The notes under the pieces are model-generated. The model was not told the DNA's origin and did not search any database. It saw only the letters and a list, made by a program, of their open reading frames with translations. A stretch of 64,000 nucleotides of DNA from positions 17,790,162 through 17,854,161 of the forward strand of contig VDFB02000001.1 in assembly GCA_007258455.2 (NCBI GenBank), given 5' to 3'. This document shows positions 22,316-34,889 of this stretch, one piece after another. How positions within the stretch are numbered: position 1 is the stretch's first letter; every line of letters starts with the position of its first letter. The stretch is from Sequoia sempervirens (taxonomy: Eukaryota; Streptophyta; Pinopsida; Cupressales; Cupressaceae). Position numbers and translations under genes: made by a program.

Positions 22316-25300
22316 ACCACTAACAAAGGTTTGGTAGTAGCATTTATGACGATGTTGATTGAAGTGACCAACAATTGCTTAAATATTTTTGAATGGTATA
22401 CAACATTTCCATTGGTAATCTTAGCTTTTTACAGACCTCCCATCTGTAGACAGGTAAAGAGAATACTAGAACAGTTGAGGAATATGGATTTACACTTGCC
22501 AAATGAAGTTTCCTAAAAACAGTATTAGTGCACTTTCTAAAGAAATTTTTTAATTCAGCCTTTACACCTGTCAATTACATCTTCTTGAAAATTTCTACAA
22601 CCTTTTTAACAAATGCATTTTGTGCATATCCCACAATTACTTCAATCTATGAGCTAACATCTTTCTCAGGCATTCTATCAAAAGTATTTACTATTTTTAT
22701 TGGTTGTTTTGATTTCCATTAGGAGCAGTAGGTGGTAGACTATTGGTAGTCCATTCTCATTAATTTTCATCAACCATCAATTGCATCATCTATCATTCCT
22801 ATGAAGAGATGGTGGTAGCGCACATTTCTATTGAACATGATTATTTATTTTTACATTTCCCTAATCAATGCTTTCTATTAAATGTTGTGTTTGGTTGTTG
22901 AGAGACTCAGGTAACTTCATTTTTTACGTTATTTATTGTTAAAAATTGTAGGGTCATGTATCATATCTAAAGGAAGGGTGCATCGTGGGAGTTGCGGTGC
23001 TTGAAAATACACACACCATTTAGCCTTTATATTCTCACAAAATATAAATTTGCATAAGGTGTCTTTTATTTAATGTCCTCTGGTTTTACACATAGGTTGA
23101 ATGAGCTCATGCAATCTGCTGATGTTTGAACACAACTTGCTCTATTGTGTTGTATTAAACAAGCGATGATCTTTTGGACTTTGGAGGACCCGCTCCTCCT
23201 CTACTATAGCTTCTCATTGGCAACACAAACACTAGGAATTGAAGCCATTGGGGACCTCATTCAAGTGATGTGTGACATCATTCTAGAGGTGGGATCATTT
23301 ATTTAATATTGATTGGATAGTTAATGTGAAGAGGCAATCCAGCTTGCAATCATAAATACCCATAAGTATTGATATTTATCCAACATATCTTGTTTCAATT
23401 TTCTCTGCCATGTTATTTATGAGGATATAGTTGAATTAAAAGTAGTCCATGCCTCTCAACATCAAAATTATAGTGAAAATCATATCTTAGATTGCAAGTG
23501 GTCCATGCTTCAATTATTATAATAGTTGAAATACATTCAAGATCAAACAATATTGATATTTGAAATACACTCATTTATTATCATAGCTGGATTGTTGTGT
23601 GGGGAATAGACTGGTGATTGGTTGCAATTTTGAGGAGGTACTTTTATTGTTGAAAGATTTCAAATGTAAAAAATCATTGAATGGAGATTTAACATATTAA
23701 AAGTCATTGAGTTTGACGCTTGTTGGAGCAATATCTTATGTGAAGTATTTATTTTTGAAACAAATTTAATACCCATTAATGCATTGGACAAAACTATAAA
23801 GTCTTTGTTTTTTATCAAACTTCAAAGATTTGGAAATACATTGATAAACAATTTTCATATCCCCAACTTTTAATCTACACATTTCTTTGTATTCTTATTG
23901 CAGGTGCAATATTATGGTGTAGCAAGGCCGAGAAATCTAGAATAACTAGTAAGCACATTCAAATTGGAGAAGTGATCATTGAACTTGAACCTAAAAAATA
24001 AATTTTCAATGCTTATTATAATGGTCTAGAGCATCCATTTGCTGCCTTTTTTTTTATTTTAGACCAACTAGATCACTTTTTTTTGGGGGGGGGGTTTAAA
24101 ATCAATTACTAACTTGATCTTTTCAAAGTTGGATTAAAACTGAACATTAGAAACTCACTATGTTTTTTTATTTGGTCTAAAATTTTACAAACAAATCTTC
24201 ACATTTGATTTTTTGGTGCTTAAAACGAATTCATCATTGCTTTGAGGCTTTAAATGAACATGTGTTTTTCATGTTTTGTAATCTCTTATTCAAAGTAATC
24301 TCATCTAAAAAGGCATATGCACTTCTCTTGCGCTTCACGGCGATCTTGAGAACCAAAAGTCTTTTTGATGACATTAAGTTGCATAAAATATTGCCTCCAC
24401 ACTTCATTTTGGGAACTAAAACTGAACAAAGATTGAGAGTGTGAGTAAACTTATTGCATGTGTTCTCCCTTTGTTTCTAAATGAAGGTTGATCGAACTAT
24501 GACTATGTTTGCTCACTTTTGTCTATCTTAGAGGGCCTGCCTTGGGGAAAAAGTTCTCACCCAAGGGAATGACTCAACCAGTAACACTCTAAAGCCAAGA
24601 GTATTTTCAACCAAGATATAAATATGGGTATTGGAGTAAACACTAGTATCACACAGTTGGCTCTAATGAGATGGATCTGAAAAGGGACTCTTGTCATATG
24701 GGTCAATCTCCACGAACGAAAAGTTTGAACTAAAACCCTTGTTTGTAGTAACCAACCAATCCATCCAATGAGTTTATCAAAGTGGTGCATTTGAACTTAG
24801 ATTCGAATAAGTTACTTTCCATGTCCGATCTTGGTTAAAATATAAAGGCTAAGACTTCATTCTTAACATACCTTTATATTTTTTCCTTGGTTGCATGTAA
24901 AATCATCTCTTCTACTACAAAGGGAATGAGGCAAGCCCACCAAGAAAAATGTACCAATTGAGCTAGGATGTTATATTGCTTGTAAGTCAATTTGAAAACA
25001 TAGTTCTTTGATCTAGAACATTGGAAAACCAACATTCAACATGAGCATCAAATCACAAACCCTTTAGGAGAAGCAAATATCCTTGAACGAATTCACATGC
25101 TATTGCTTTCCCTTGGGATTTTATCCTTAGAGGCTTCTAATAATTTGGATTTCATCTCAATTTTCTCCTACTAAGGTCAACAATAGGTAACCCTTGCCTC
25201 AAATTTCCTTGGTTTCCGCATAATACACTTTGCGGGATAAGGGGAAAGTTGAGGCATTAGGCATCTAGATTAAAAATCTAATCAAGAGTGTGTTTGTGGT

Positions 25301-25764
25301 AAGAGAAATTCATTAACAAATATTAACTCAAATTGAACCCCACACATGCACTTGTTTCTCTTTTTATCGTCTTTTAAGCAAACATTGGTCTTTTGGCTTT
25401 GAACTACTTTTAGAGAAAAAAATGTTCTTCACTATCTTGGCCTAGTAAAAAAGTCCTTCTTAGGTTAATTTATGATCAAATAAAACACTCCATCCATCCC
25501 AAACATTTATCATCCCATCCCACCAAAAAATTTTAGAGCTTTGGAAACATCATTCTAGACTCGGGTAAATAATCAAAATCAAAATCACCTTTTTTAGTTA
25601 GGAGTATGGGAATGCATCCCTTCTCATACCTCTAGTTAAATTAGTACCCTTTTGAACAAGTTCATCCTAAGAGAACATCTAACATCTTAGGGTTTACAAG
25701 TTCATTATCCAAATCAAATAATAAAAATCAATCCCTAAGTCTAGCATTGATACAAAGTCCCTAA
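22316..25764. other. Long stretch without recognised genes
   Basis: AT-rich DNA with scattered short frames (22331-22516, 24205-24444 and 24557-24790 on the minus strand), none with a recognisable domain. An abrupt T8/G10 homopolymer pair sits at about 24077-24094. From about 24450 the DNA becomes less AT-rich and reads like untranslated retroelement sequence leading into the frame at 25765. It may continue the Gypsy element whose integrase ends at 12020. Confidence 0.45.
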
Positions 25765-28700
25765 ATGTTCAAACACCCATATCATCCACCCCTTTTTCAT
25801 CCTTCATCTCATCGTTTGGTCCTAAACACCTTAGAGGTCACTTTCGCAACAAGTTCAAAACACAAGAAGAACATGAAATATAAACTTGATTCATACATCA
25901 TGAGTAATCCAAGTCAACCAAACTATCAAAGCCTTACAATGCCAATTGATTTTCAAAACTCATATTTATACAATCCATACATGGGATCATTATCTCCTAC
26001 AAACCTCAATGGTACAAAAAATGTGAGTCTACCCAATCTAAATCTTGGAACACCTTTCCTGATGGTAGATTTAAATCCAAGTCCAACATTACAAATCTAT
26101 CAACCAAATACTCAATGCATGAGTCTTCAACAAAACAACATTATCCCACCAAATCCATACATGCCAAAAGTGAATATACCAATTACAATATTACCAAACA
26201 TGAATCCAGAAAACTTTGGGATAAATATGTTAGTGAATCATACAAATGTTGTTCAAAGTCCAAACAAGATGTTAACAACTCCATGTATTAATCCAAGTCA
26301 AGGTAACACCATGCAAAATCAAAGTTACCTAAATCAAGGAAATGTGATTCCCAACACCAAAAATGTTCCATTTCAACCTATCACGCTAAATCTGAACATC
26401 ATCCCAAATCATAACAAGGTCCCAAACCATTTTTTCCATGATCCCATGCAAAAAAAACAAGTATGCATCCCAAATCTACTTGAACAAAAACCAAATCAAC
26501 TATATCAAGATCAAAATAAAGATCAAATTTGGTGAGATAAAATTTCTACACTTACCAAAATAGTTGAGTCATTGTGCCAAGAGACATCTCCACCACCATT
26601 ACCCATATCAACTTCATTCCTTGGTTTAGGGCTTCCCCCTTTACCTAGCACCAATCACTCCATCCAAATCGATCCACCTAACACCAATCAATCCATCACA
26701 TCAAATCCTTTGAATATACCATCGACATCACACCAATAGATGGTATATAATCAAATGACAACATCAATCCCAGCAAATCAAAATGCGGTATCCCAAGGAC
26801 CTATCGCCTCAGTCATTCCAACCATCACTATCACTTCATTCATTCCAACCACTACTCTCACACCCATCACATCTCAACCCCTCACTACCATGATTGCTCC
26901 AAGCATATCTCAACCACTTGTCACTACATCCAACACAAATTTGAATCCACTACTAGCACCACTAAAACCAAAGGTAGCAAGACAATATAACATTACACTA
27001 AAATCTCACCAAGCCTACCAAAAGACCATCCAACAATATCTAGCCACACAACAAACAACACAAGCCCAAGCTCAAGTGCAAGCGCAAGCTCAAGCCAAAT
27101 ACCAAGCCCAACAAGCAAATGGTGTTCAAAATCCCAAAAAAATGTTAAAAAATCCATGTATCAATCCATTTCAACGATCACATGATCAAGACCTATCCAA
27201 AAACAAACACATGGAAGATGTTTCTACCTCATCCGGAGATCAAATCAACATACATCAAGAGTCACTTTTCAATCATGATCAAAATCCACCAACCAACAAT
27301 GATCCAATCCAAGAAATGTCAACATCATTTGACCTTATGGTTGAAAACATTTGAAATCCCTTCACCACAATTGCTGAAAACAACGATCAAGATCTCTCCA
27401 TCGATGAGCACCTTGAAGATGTTTCCACCTCATCTAATGATCAACTCACCATATATCAAGAGCCACTTTTTAGTGATCTATTTCAAGGAGTGCTAGAATT
27501 ATTTGATCCCATCGACATAATGTATGATCCATCGACCAATGATCATATTGAAAATGTCTCTACATTTCCTTATGAGTTAGAGGACATACGTCAAGAATTT
27601 ATGCCAAAGCATGATCAATGTCTTTCACCAAAGTCTAGCAATGGTACTTTCCAAGACATATTGACATCCTTCAACCTCATGGTTACAGATACTGAAGGAA
27701 CCCTAAAATCACAACTTGAGGATATTGAACCACTTCTCATTCCCAATGATGATATCCAAGAACCCTTTGTAAGCAATTCATCCTTTGAAATTGACCCATG
27801 TCAAGAACTTGGTCCAAATCATGTCAAAAGCAATCCCAAAATTAATCAAGATCAAGAATTTGTATCTCCAAGATATTATAATGATTTAATGGACACTCTC
27901 TTATTTATACAAGATATCACAAATGATGATCATGTCCATATAACACATACTCCTCCATCTACCCATGAGATGATTTCTATGGATGGACATGTAGATGATC
28001 TTCATTCAAAACATGATTCTTTTACTCTTGGCATTATTACACAAAAAGAGCAGGTTACTGAATTATCAACATCAAGATCAGATATATCCCAAATTCAAAC
28101 TGAGGACATCAGGTATGCGGATATCCAACATTATCCACTCAAGGAAACAAGTCAGACATAATAGTATATTCTGAAGTCACCAAAGTATCCAATCGAAATA
28201 ACATCATCTGTAGTGGTCATTTATCAGAGAATGCTTTCTAAACAAGAGCTCTCAAAATAGGTGGAATCAAAGAATGAAGGTACTACTTCCACCATATTGG
28301 GGGAAATTATGTCTCAAGCAAACATCAACATAGGAAGCACAAAGAGTCCTTATGATGAAACTAATGCCAATACTACAACTAGCCACCTCATGAATCTTCA
28401 TCCACCCATCACCCCATCCACAAATTGGGACCAACATCGAAAGAAAGATTTGAATCAAAGCATGAAGAACATTATCAAAGAAAGAGAAGTTGAGAAGCAT
28501 AATGGAAAAATCAAATACACATGGATACCAAAATATAAAAAGAAAAATTATCCCTATCAAACTCCATTAGTCAAAGAAACTATGGGGAAAAATAAAAAAG
28601 GGAAAAGTATCCATCAAATATGTCCACAAAAGAAAAATCAAGATTTTCAAGCAATGTACAAAGTGTATCAAATAGTTGGTCCTAAGTCCATACACACTTT

Positions 28701-28959
28701 CGTATCCAGCCATCATTGCTCATCTTCCCAAGTTTGGAGAGTCAAAGATTCCAAGTTGTCAACCAATCCATCTTTTATCCTTAAACATACTCTAGAATCC
28801 ATGCCTCCATGGATAATATCCAATTTTCAAATGGACCATGTATTGGAAACGATTCTTGATCATAAGGATTCAGAAGGCATCTATCGTGATGTGCACACAA
28901 AGACAAAGTTAACTCCAGTATTGACGAAGCAGATCAGGAGTCTCAAAAGTTGCATTTAA
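25765..28959 (+). pseudogene. Long Asn/Pro/Gln-rich accessory frame of a retroelement, five in-frame stops
   Basis: One frame stays open for about 1065 codons, broken only by single stops at 26533, 26737, 27352, 28159 and 28258, and closes at 28957. Four separate open stretches are in the same phase, so this is one decayed frame. It begins right after a TAA. The first part is Asn/Pro/Gln-rich. Residues around 27060 are an Ala-Gln repeat. Two acidic repeats with ED-V-STSS..DQ lie near 27214 and 27412, and (Q)E/D..TSF.LMV recurs near 27316 and 27655. The C-terminal part is Lys-rich (WIPKYKKKNYPYQTPL), then GPKSIHTFVSS and QVWRVK. I recognise no enzyme domain. Position, between integrase and an LTR-like end, suits an extra Gypsy ORF; a divergent gag is the alternative. 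Confidence 0.6.
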
Positions 28960-29929
28960 GTGCATGTATCTTGGCAGAGCAACTTCTTTAGGTAGGCTAT
29001 CAATGGAACATCATGATAGAAGCATCTACATCAGCAACACCTTGTGGTTCAACATGTGCTTTAAATATTTCATGGAAAAATACAAAAAAAAAATTAAAAA
29101 AATATGAAAATCCAAAAAAATGAGAAAAAGGATTGAAAACAGTAAAGATGAAAAATCATCCTCCAATGAAAACCACTACGGTGGCACTTTGGGCAAGACT
29201 ATGATGAAAACATGGAAAATAGGCATCATGTGTGGAATCAAGCATCTACATGTACCAATTCAGGTGGAAGCATCTCATCCCATCCATAATAAATTGAGTA
29301 TTCCATCCATCTCAGCCATAATAAATCCATTCATCCATCAACCATTTATCCAATCCATTTTCAACTATCTCCATCCATCATCCAAGTTATCTTGATCTTT
29401 ATGAAATTTTGGGGCACACTTTACTCTTGCTTATGATAAACATCATGACATGGGTTTTTTTTTCATCCTATCTAGCGTTATCTAAGCCATGAAGCATTAT
29501 CCAATGAGCATTCTTTATCTGAACACATTATCTTATCGCAAGACAATCCTTGGCATCCTTTGTGTGCTTACCATATCCATCCATCCATACACATATCTAG
29601 GAATCTATCCATAACATTCCATACATTTCTAGACATTGGGGGTAGATATGTACATCTTGCTTCGAGAATAAATCTTGATCTATATCCTCCAACTTATATG
29701 GTGATCTGAACATTGGAAAATGTGAAATCAAATTGGTCCACCACTTGTGAGAAAAGTTCCAAATCATTAGCCCATGGAAAATTTTTACAAGAAGACATTC
29801 CTTATCAATCTTCATCTTTCATTGAACATCAATCCAAATGATCAATATCAGTCACATCTAATTTGCATGTTGACATCACATCAAATCATCCAAAACATCT
29901 TTTTTTTCAAACAAAGCTTCAAAATTGTG
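28960..29929. other. Non-coding stretch after the accessory frame
   Basis: Rich in CATCCATCCA-like motifs (29270-29380 and 29570-29600). Frames at 29120-29395 (+) and 29597-29815 (-) show no domain. Likely 3' untranslated retroelement DNA. Confidence 0.45.
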
Positions 29930-30290
29930 ATCAGTCAAATCCAATAAAAAAATCATCATCTTGGGATATCCATGTGTTGGTTAACACTATCCTTGCATTC
30001 TTGTGCATCCTCAACAATTTTATCATCATCAATCCTAATCAATCAAATCCAATCAAAAAATCATCTCAGGATATCCTTGTGTTTCTTAACACTATCCTTG
30101 CATTGTTGTGTATCCTCAACAATGTTATCATCATCAAACCCTCATCATCTTGGGAAATCCATCCCAATCTTTGTGTTTCTTAACACTATCATTGCATTTT
30201 TGTGCATTATCGACAATGTTATCGTCATCAATCCTTATCAATCAAATCCTTGTATAGTTGTGTATCCTCAACAATGTTATCATCATCATC
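29930..30290. repeat. Imperfect minisatellite (ATCCTCAACAATnTTATCATCATCAA)
   Basis: The block TGCAT.(C/G)TTGTG(C/T)ATCCTCAACAATGTTATCATCATCAA recurs at about 29993, 30098, 30193 and 30253, separated by CAATCAAATCC and TTCTTAACACTATC segments. Overlapping frames are artefacts. Confidence 0.6.
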
Positions 30291-30379
30291 AATTCACCAA
30301 TTCGATTAGTCAACCTTAGCTTGATCTTCAACAAAATCTCAAACAAAGCACTAATATCATCACACATATCCATATCCAA

Positions 30380-30690
30380 GTTGTCAAAATTGTGCGAAAA
30401 TTCCAAAAACATTCAAAACATATCAAAATCCAAAAAACATCCATAAAATATAAAACATCAAAAACATAGAATCTGAACTACGTCATCTCTGAGCTTAAAT
30501 GTAGGAAAGGCTAATCTTTGATCAGCCCCTGAGATAGAAAAATCCAAAAACATTCAAAAAACATCAAAATCCAAAAACATTTGAAAAATTTAAAAATCAA
30601 AACATTTATAAAAATCTCAAAAAATACCAAAAATAGCCTCAAAACATTCCAAAGAATGTCAAAAACATCCAAATATTTGAAAAAATCCAT
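30380..30690. repeat. A-rich degenerate repeat (CAAAAACATTCAAAA)
   Basis: Runs of CCAAAAACAT, CAAAACAT and AAAATCC variants about every 10-16 bp, in two blocks separated by a unique stretch at 30460-30535. Non-coding. Confidence 0.55.
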
Positions 30691-31930
30691 TCTTCTCATC
30701 TCTCTTTCACTCGAAATAATCAATCATCCATAATAAACTGATCATCACCTTCATCCTTTGGCAACACAAATGGAAACAACCACAACAATTGGCAAAAGAA
30801 AACTTCAAATGTAAAATCAAAATTGAAACAACAAACATTTAAAACAAAATGAAACTCTTGATCATTTTCAAACATGTCTGTCAACCTCATATCAATAGCC
30901 TATCAATCAACTTATCAACCCATCATCAATCTTATACAATGCATGTCCTAGGATATATCATTTCGACAATGGGCATCATTTTGGATATCACCTTGGATTC
31001 TTATCCTATCAAAACAAATCCCTATGGCTAGAGGTATGAAGAACATTGGCTTGTTTGTGTACTTGATCTTTTCTTTTGATTTTTTTTTTGCGCTCATTCC
31101 AAGGACCTATCAATTATATACATAAAAAGGACTTAGAGAGATAGGAATGTGGCAATGATCATTATCTTTTGTCTATTGTGCTTGTTGGACGTTCTTGTAA
31201 AATAACTTGGTGAATACTTGCCTTGTTAGGTACATCCTAGCAAGGTTTCTGTATTTCAAGTGTGTACAAGAATACTCCTATCTTTTTGTTGAGTCAAATT
31301 CCATCGCACTAGGTACAACACCATCCTATTTCTTTATACCTTTATGCATCGTATCTATGTGTATTATAAAACATAAGGTAAGTATCCCTTTTAAAGTCCC
31401 AATCCTTGATAAGCGAATCATCATCTATCATCATCGTCATCATCTCTAATAAAGTCTCATCAGATCATGGACTTTTTCAATCCTCTTGTCATCATCTCAT
31501 TTCATCTTTCTTCTTTTCCACACTAACATCACGTCATGAATAATTAATCATCATCACTAGTGCATCCATCTTACATCCACAAACCATCAGCATTCTGCAT
31601 ATCATCTCACATACAAGTTCATCATCATAATGTAGATTTGTTAGTCTAGGCATCTGCATAAAACATCCATTGCATAATCATAGCATATCACATCATCCAT
31701 CTCATCCATCTCACTTGCATTGCATCATCATCATAACCATCTGTACGTCCATCTTGAACCTCTTTATTGTGAGATCGACCCTCAAATCGAATCTTTTCAC
31801 TTGATCCCTCTAGGGGGCAATGTACTAGTGTACTTCTTTCCACTAGGGCATCCGAAAAAATCAGAATTTTTTTGAACTATGATCACAGCAAGTTTATTCT
31901 TTGAACCAACGCAACAAGTACATTGCTTCA
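30691..31930. other. Non-coding stretch before the LTR-like start
   Basis: No supported gene. CATCATC/CATCTCATCC-rich from 31420 to 31740. A C-T-A-GGGGG motif at 31807 precedes the purine tract, similar to GAGGGGGCATC at 3018 in the other LTR-like region. Confidence 0.45.
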
Positions 31931-33000
31931 AAGAGGGGAAAAATGTAGACATGTGAAATAAGCATAACATCACATTCATCCACTCATTAAATAAATCAAA
32001 TTCACATTCATCCATTCATCAAGTAAATCAGATTCATTTAATTCAATCTCCTAAGGTCATCCATTTAAATTGAATAAATTAACTTTATTTAATTTAATCC
32101 CAACAACATCCTCTTTGATTAAACAAATCAAATATTTATTTAATCAAGTTTGAAATCACCTTCCATCGCTTTTTATTTAAATAAATCAAAGTATTTAAGT
32201 TAAGTGGGTCAAAATCATCTAATCATCACCTAAGTTAGTCTAATTCTGATTAACCTAATCTAATCACCCATCACATCCTCTAGCTTTTCCCACTTGCACA
32301 AATAAATCAATTTATTGATTTATTAATTCATCATTTTCTTTCAACATGGCATCTTTTGGTAATATTCTCCAATTTTTAATTTGAAAAAGCAAGTTGACTT
32401 GTCCCTTCCAACATGGCAATAACTTCTCTCTTACATGCCCCCGACTTAGCATTTAACTCTCAAATTCAAATTTGAATCTCCCCCTCTTTGGCACATTGAC
32501 CCAAACTTTCATATTCCTCAACCACTCACAAGGTGACAAGTGGCTTCATCTCATTAGTCAAAACATTGTCCCACATTGTTCTCTCTTGATCACTCTTCCA
32601 ATTTGAATATATATAAATGAATGCTTCATTCTTCAACAAATCACTCCACAATCTTAGCATTTTATCTCCACAATCTCATGCAAAGTCACTCTCTTCAATT
32701 GACAACTGATTTTTCCCACCTCATATCATCTTCAAAGCAGTTTCTTATAAATGTATCATGGAGTTTAGCAAGGATTGGGAAAGGGATTCTTTCCATAGAA
32801 GCACCACTCCATTATGAGATATAGTTTTATCATGTTTTTTATATGCTTTATTTAGTTTCCTCGATTCCTTTCATTGCATGATTAACATGTTTCATTATTT
32901 CATAGGGATGTTCTTATTTTTCTTTGTTTTAAATGGAAATTCTAATGTGTGTTTTGAGAAAATGAAGAATTTGATGTCCACACAAATCACATGAACAACT
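31931..33000 (+). mobile_element. Polypurine tract and LTR-like segment (probable Gypsy 3' LTR)
   Basis: AAGAGGGGAAAAA (31931-31943) is followed by TGTAGACATG at 31944, a typical 3'-LTR junction. Then comes AT-rich DNA with AATTTAATTAA-type motifs and a TATA box TATATATAAATG at 32608-32619, suited to a U3 promoter. The right end is uncertain and I see no matching 5' LTR. Together with the integrase at 11180 and the frame at 25765 it fits the 3' half of a large + strand Gypsy. Confidence 0.5.
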
Positions 33001-33659
33001 ATTCAATCATTGATCCATATCATAGTTTTTAGCAAATTTCATATCATGACTCATACCTGGATGATCTGAAATCTAAATAATGTTTAGAATAGCAGTATTA
33101 TATTTTGAACAATGGTTGTTTTATTTTCGCTATCATTCCTCTAGAGCACACTCGATGATGTACTAAACTAGAGTGGGGAGAAAAGAGAATGATTTTTCTT
33201 TGTCTATTGTCTTGAGATTGACTATCAATCTGGTGCAAATATGTCGCAAGACATGATTTTCAAAGCATATCATTAATGAAAGTTCCAAATTTGCATCAAA
33301 AAGTGGTTAATCTTTATCTGTTGATGCAAGAAATGCTTAGGTCATCTCGGTTCAATTATACCTTGATGCTTGTGTTTACCTTCTACATCAAAAATCATTA
33401 AAGTTGTACTCAGGTCATCATTGGTGCTAATTTCCCCTCTGATGCTTGTACATACTTCCAACATTTTAAAATGCTCTATGATGATTCAATAAAGCTAACA
33501 AAAGGCTCAACAAATGGTTGGTTTCATTTCGGTGCATTTCATTTAGATCATTGTACATATCTGCATACTAGGATTGCATCAGAGTTTTAAAAGGCTAAAT
33601 AAAAAACTTCAACGACTATCATGTCTCTTTGGACTATTTGTGGAGGATATTCATAAATT
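33001..33659. other. Non-coding stretch, nothing recognised
   Basis: No open frame of note, no repeats seen beyond short A/T runs. May still be LTR sequence. Confidence 0.4.
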
Positions 33660-34260
33660 TGTTTCATTATCATCTTTCTTCATCATCATTTCATTAATCA
33701 TTATCATCCTATGCATTAGAATGTCATTTTTCATATCATTTTGACCCTTTATCATTTATTTATCCAACATTATGCATTATCATGTCCTTTATCATTTCAT
33801 ATCATATAATTTCATGACATTAATCATTTTCATTTTATATCATCCTCATTTGATATAAAGTCTTATTGCATATCATTTAGATCCTTTATCATTTCTATCA
33901 TTCATTTATCCATTAGGTATTTCAAATATCACTTATCATTTCATTGCACTTCATCTCACTTATCATTTTCATTTTTCGCATTTGCATAGCATTTACCATC
34001 TTTATTACCATTTCATTATCATATTTTATCTTTGTTTCATCATTTCACTCATCATTTCCATTTATTTCATTTCATTATCATTATCTCTTCATTCATTCCA
34101 TTTCATTTTATCATTTCATTTCATTATCATTATCTTTTCATTCATTCCATTTCATTTTATCATCTCATTTCATTAGCATTATCTTTTCATTCATTCCATT
34201 TCATTTTATCATTTCATTTCATTATCATTATTTTTTTTATTCATTTTATATCATCGTTAT
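33660..34260. repeat. CATT-rich low-complexity tract with a 49-bp minisatellite core
   Basis: ATTCATTCCATTTCATTTTATCAT repeats with starts at 34091, 34140 and 34189 (period 49 bp), and a diverged unit before them. The outer parts are irregular TCATTTATCATTT. The long frames over it (33944-34600 and 34032-34559) exist only because the repeat lacks stops; their Ser/Phe/His/Ile composition is an artefact. Confidence 0.8.
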
Positions 34261-34889
34261 TAGATTTCATTACATATCATTTATCACCTTATCATACATT
34301 ATCATTTCATATTATTTATCAACATTTTCATTACATGTCACATATCATTTCATATCACATATTAGTTTCATATACTTATTACAAATCCATGAGGCATTTC
34401 ATAAAACACAACATCTATTTTTCATTACATCATCATTATTCATTGCATTTGAAAAATCCACAAACAAAACTTCCATACACACATTACACTTACACATCAT
34501 CCATTTACATTACATCATTAGTACACATCACCAATCATCATCCTACCTCACATGGTTAGTCATAAAATCATTAAAATACATACCCAAATCCATCTCGTAA
34601 CATATACAAACAAATGCATATCCATATCACATCATAACATCAAACATACACATCACCAAAACTATCACCGTTGCATATCATCGCTCATCAAGAATACATA
34701 CAAATGTCCAATGTCCAATGAAATTGAATAGTATAGGGAAACACAAGAGATATGATAAAAAATAGTATACATGCTCCCAGAAAATGATATAAATCAATAA
34801 TCCTATATCAACAACTCAAGGCTGGCTGGTGGACCCCCCTGATGGAGCTGGTCTCAAGGATGATGGCCTGCCACTACCCCCTACATCAA
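34261..34889. other. Non-coding stretch between minisatellite and PMD relic
   Basis: CATATCA/CATTACA-rich, no domain. Possibly the 3' flank of the PMD-bearing element. Confidence 0.4.

Noticed and set aside
33944..34600. 218-residue + strand frame resembling a multi-pass membrane protein
   Set aside because: It overlaps the 49-bp CATT minisatellite; the other two frames are open too, which is a property of the repeat.
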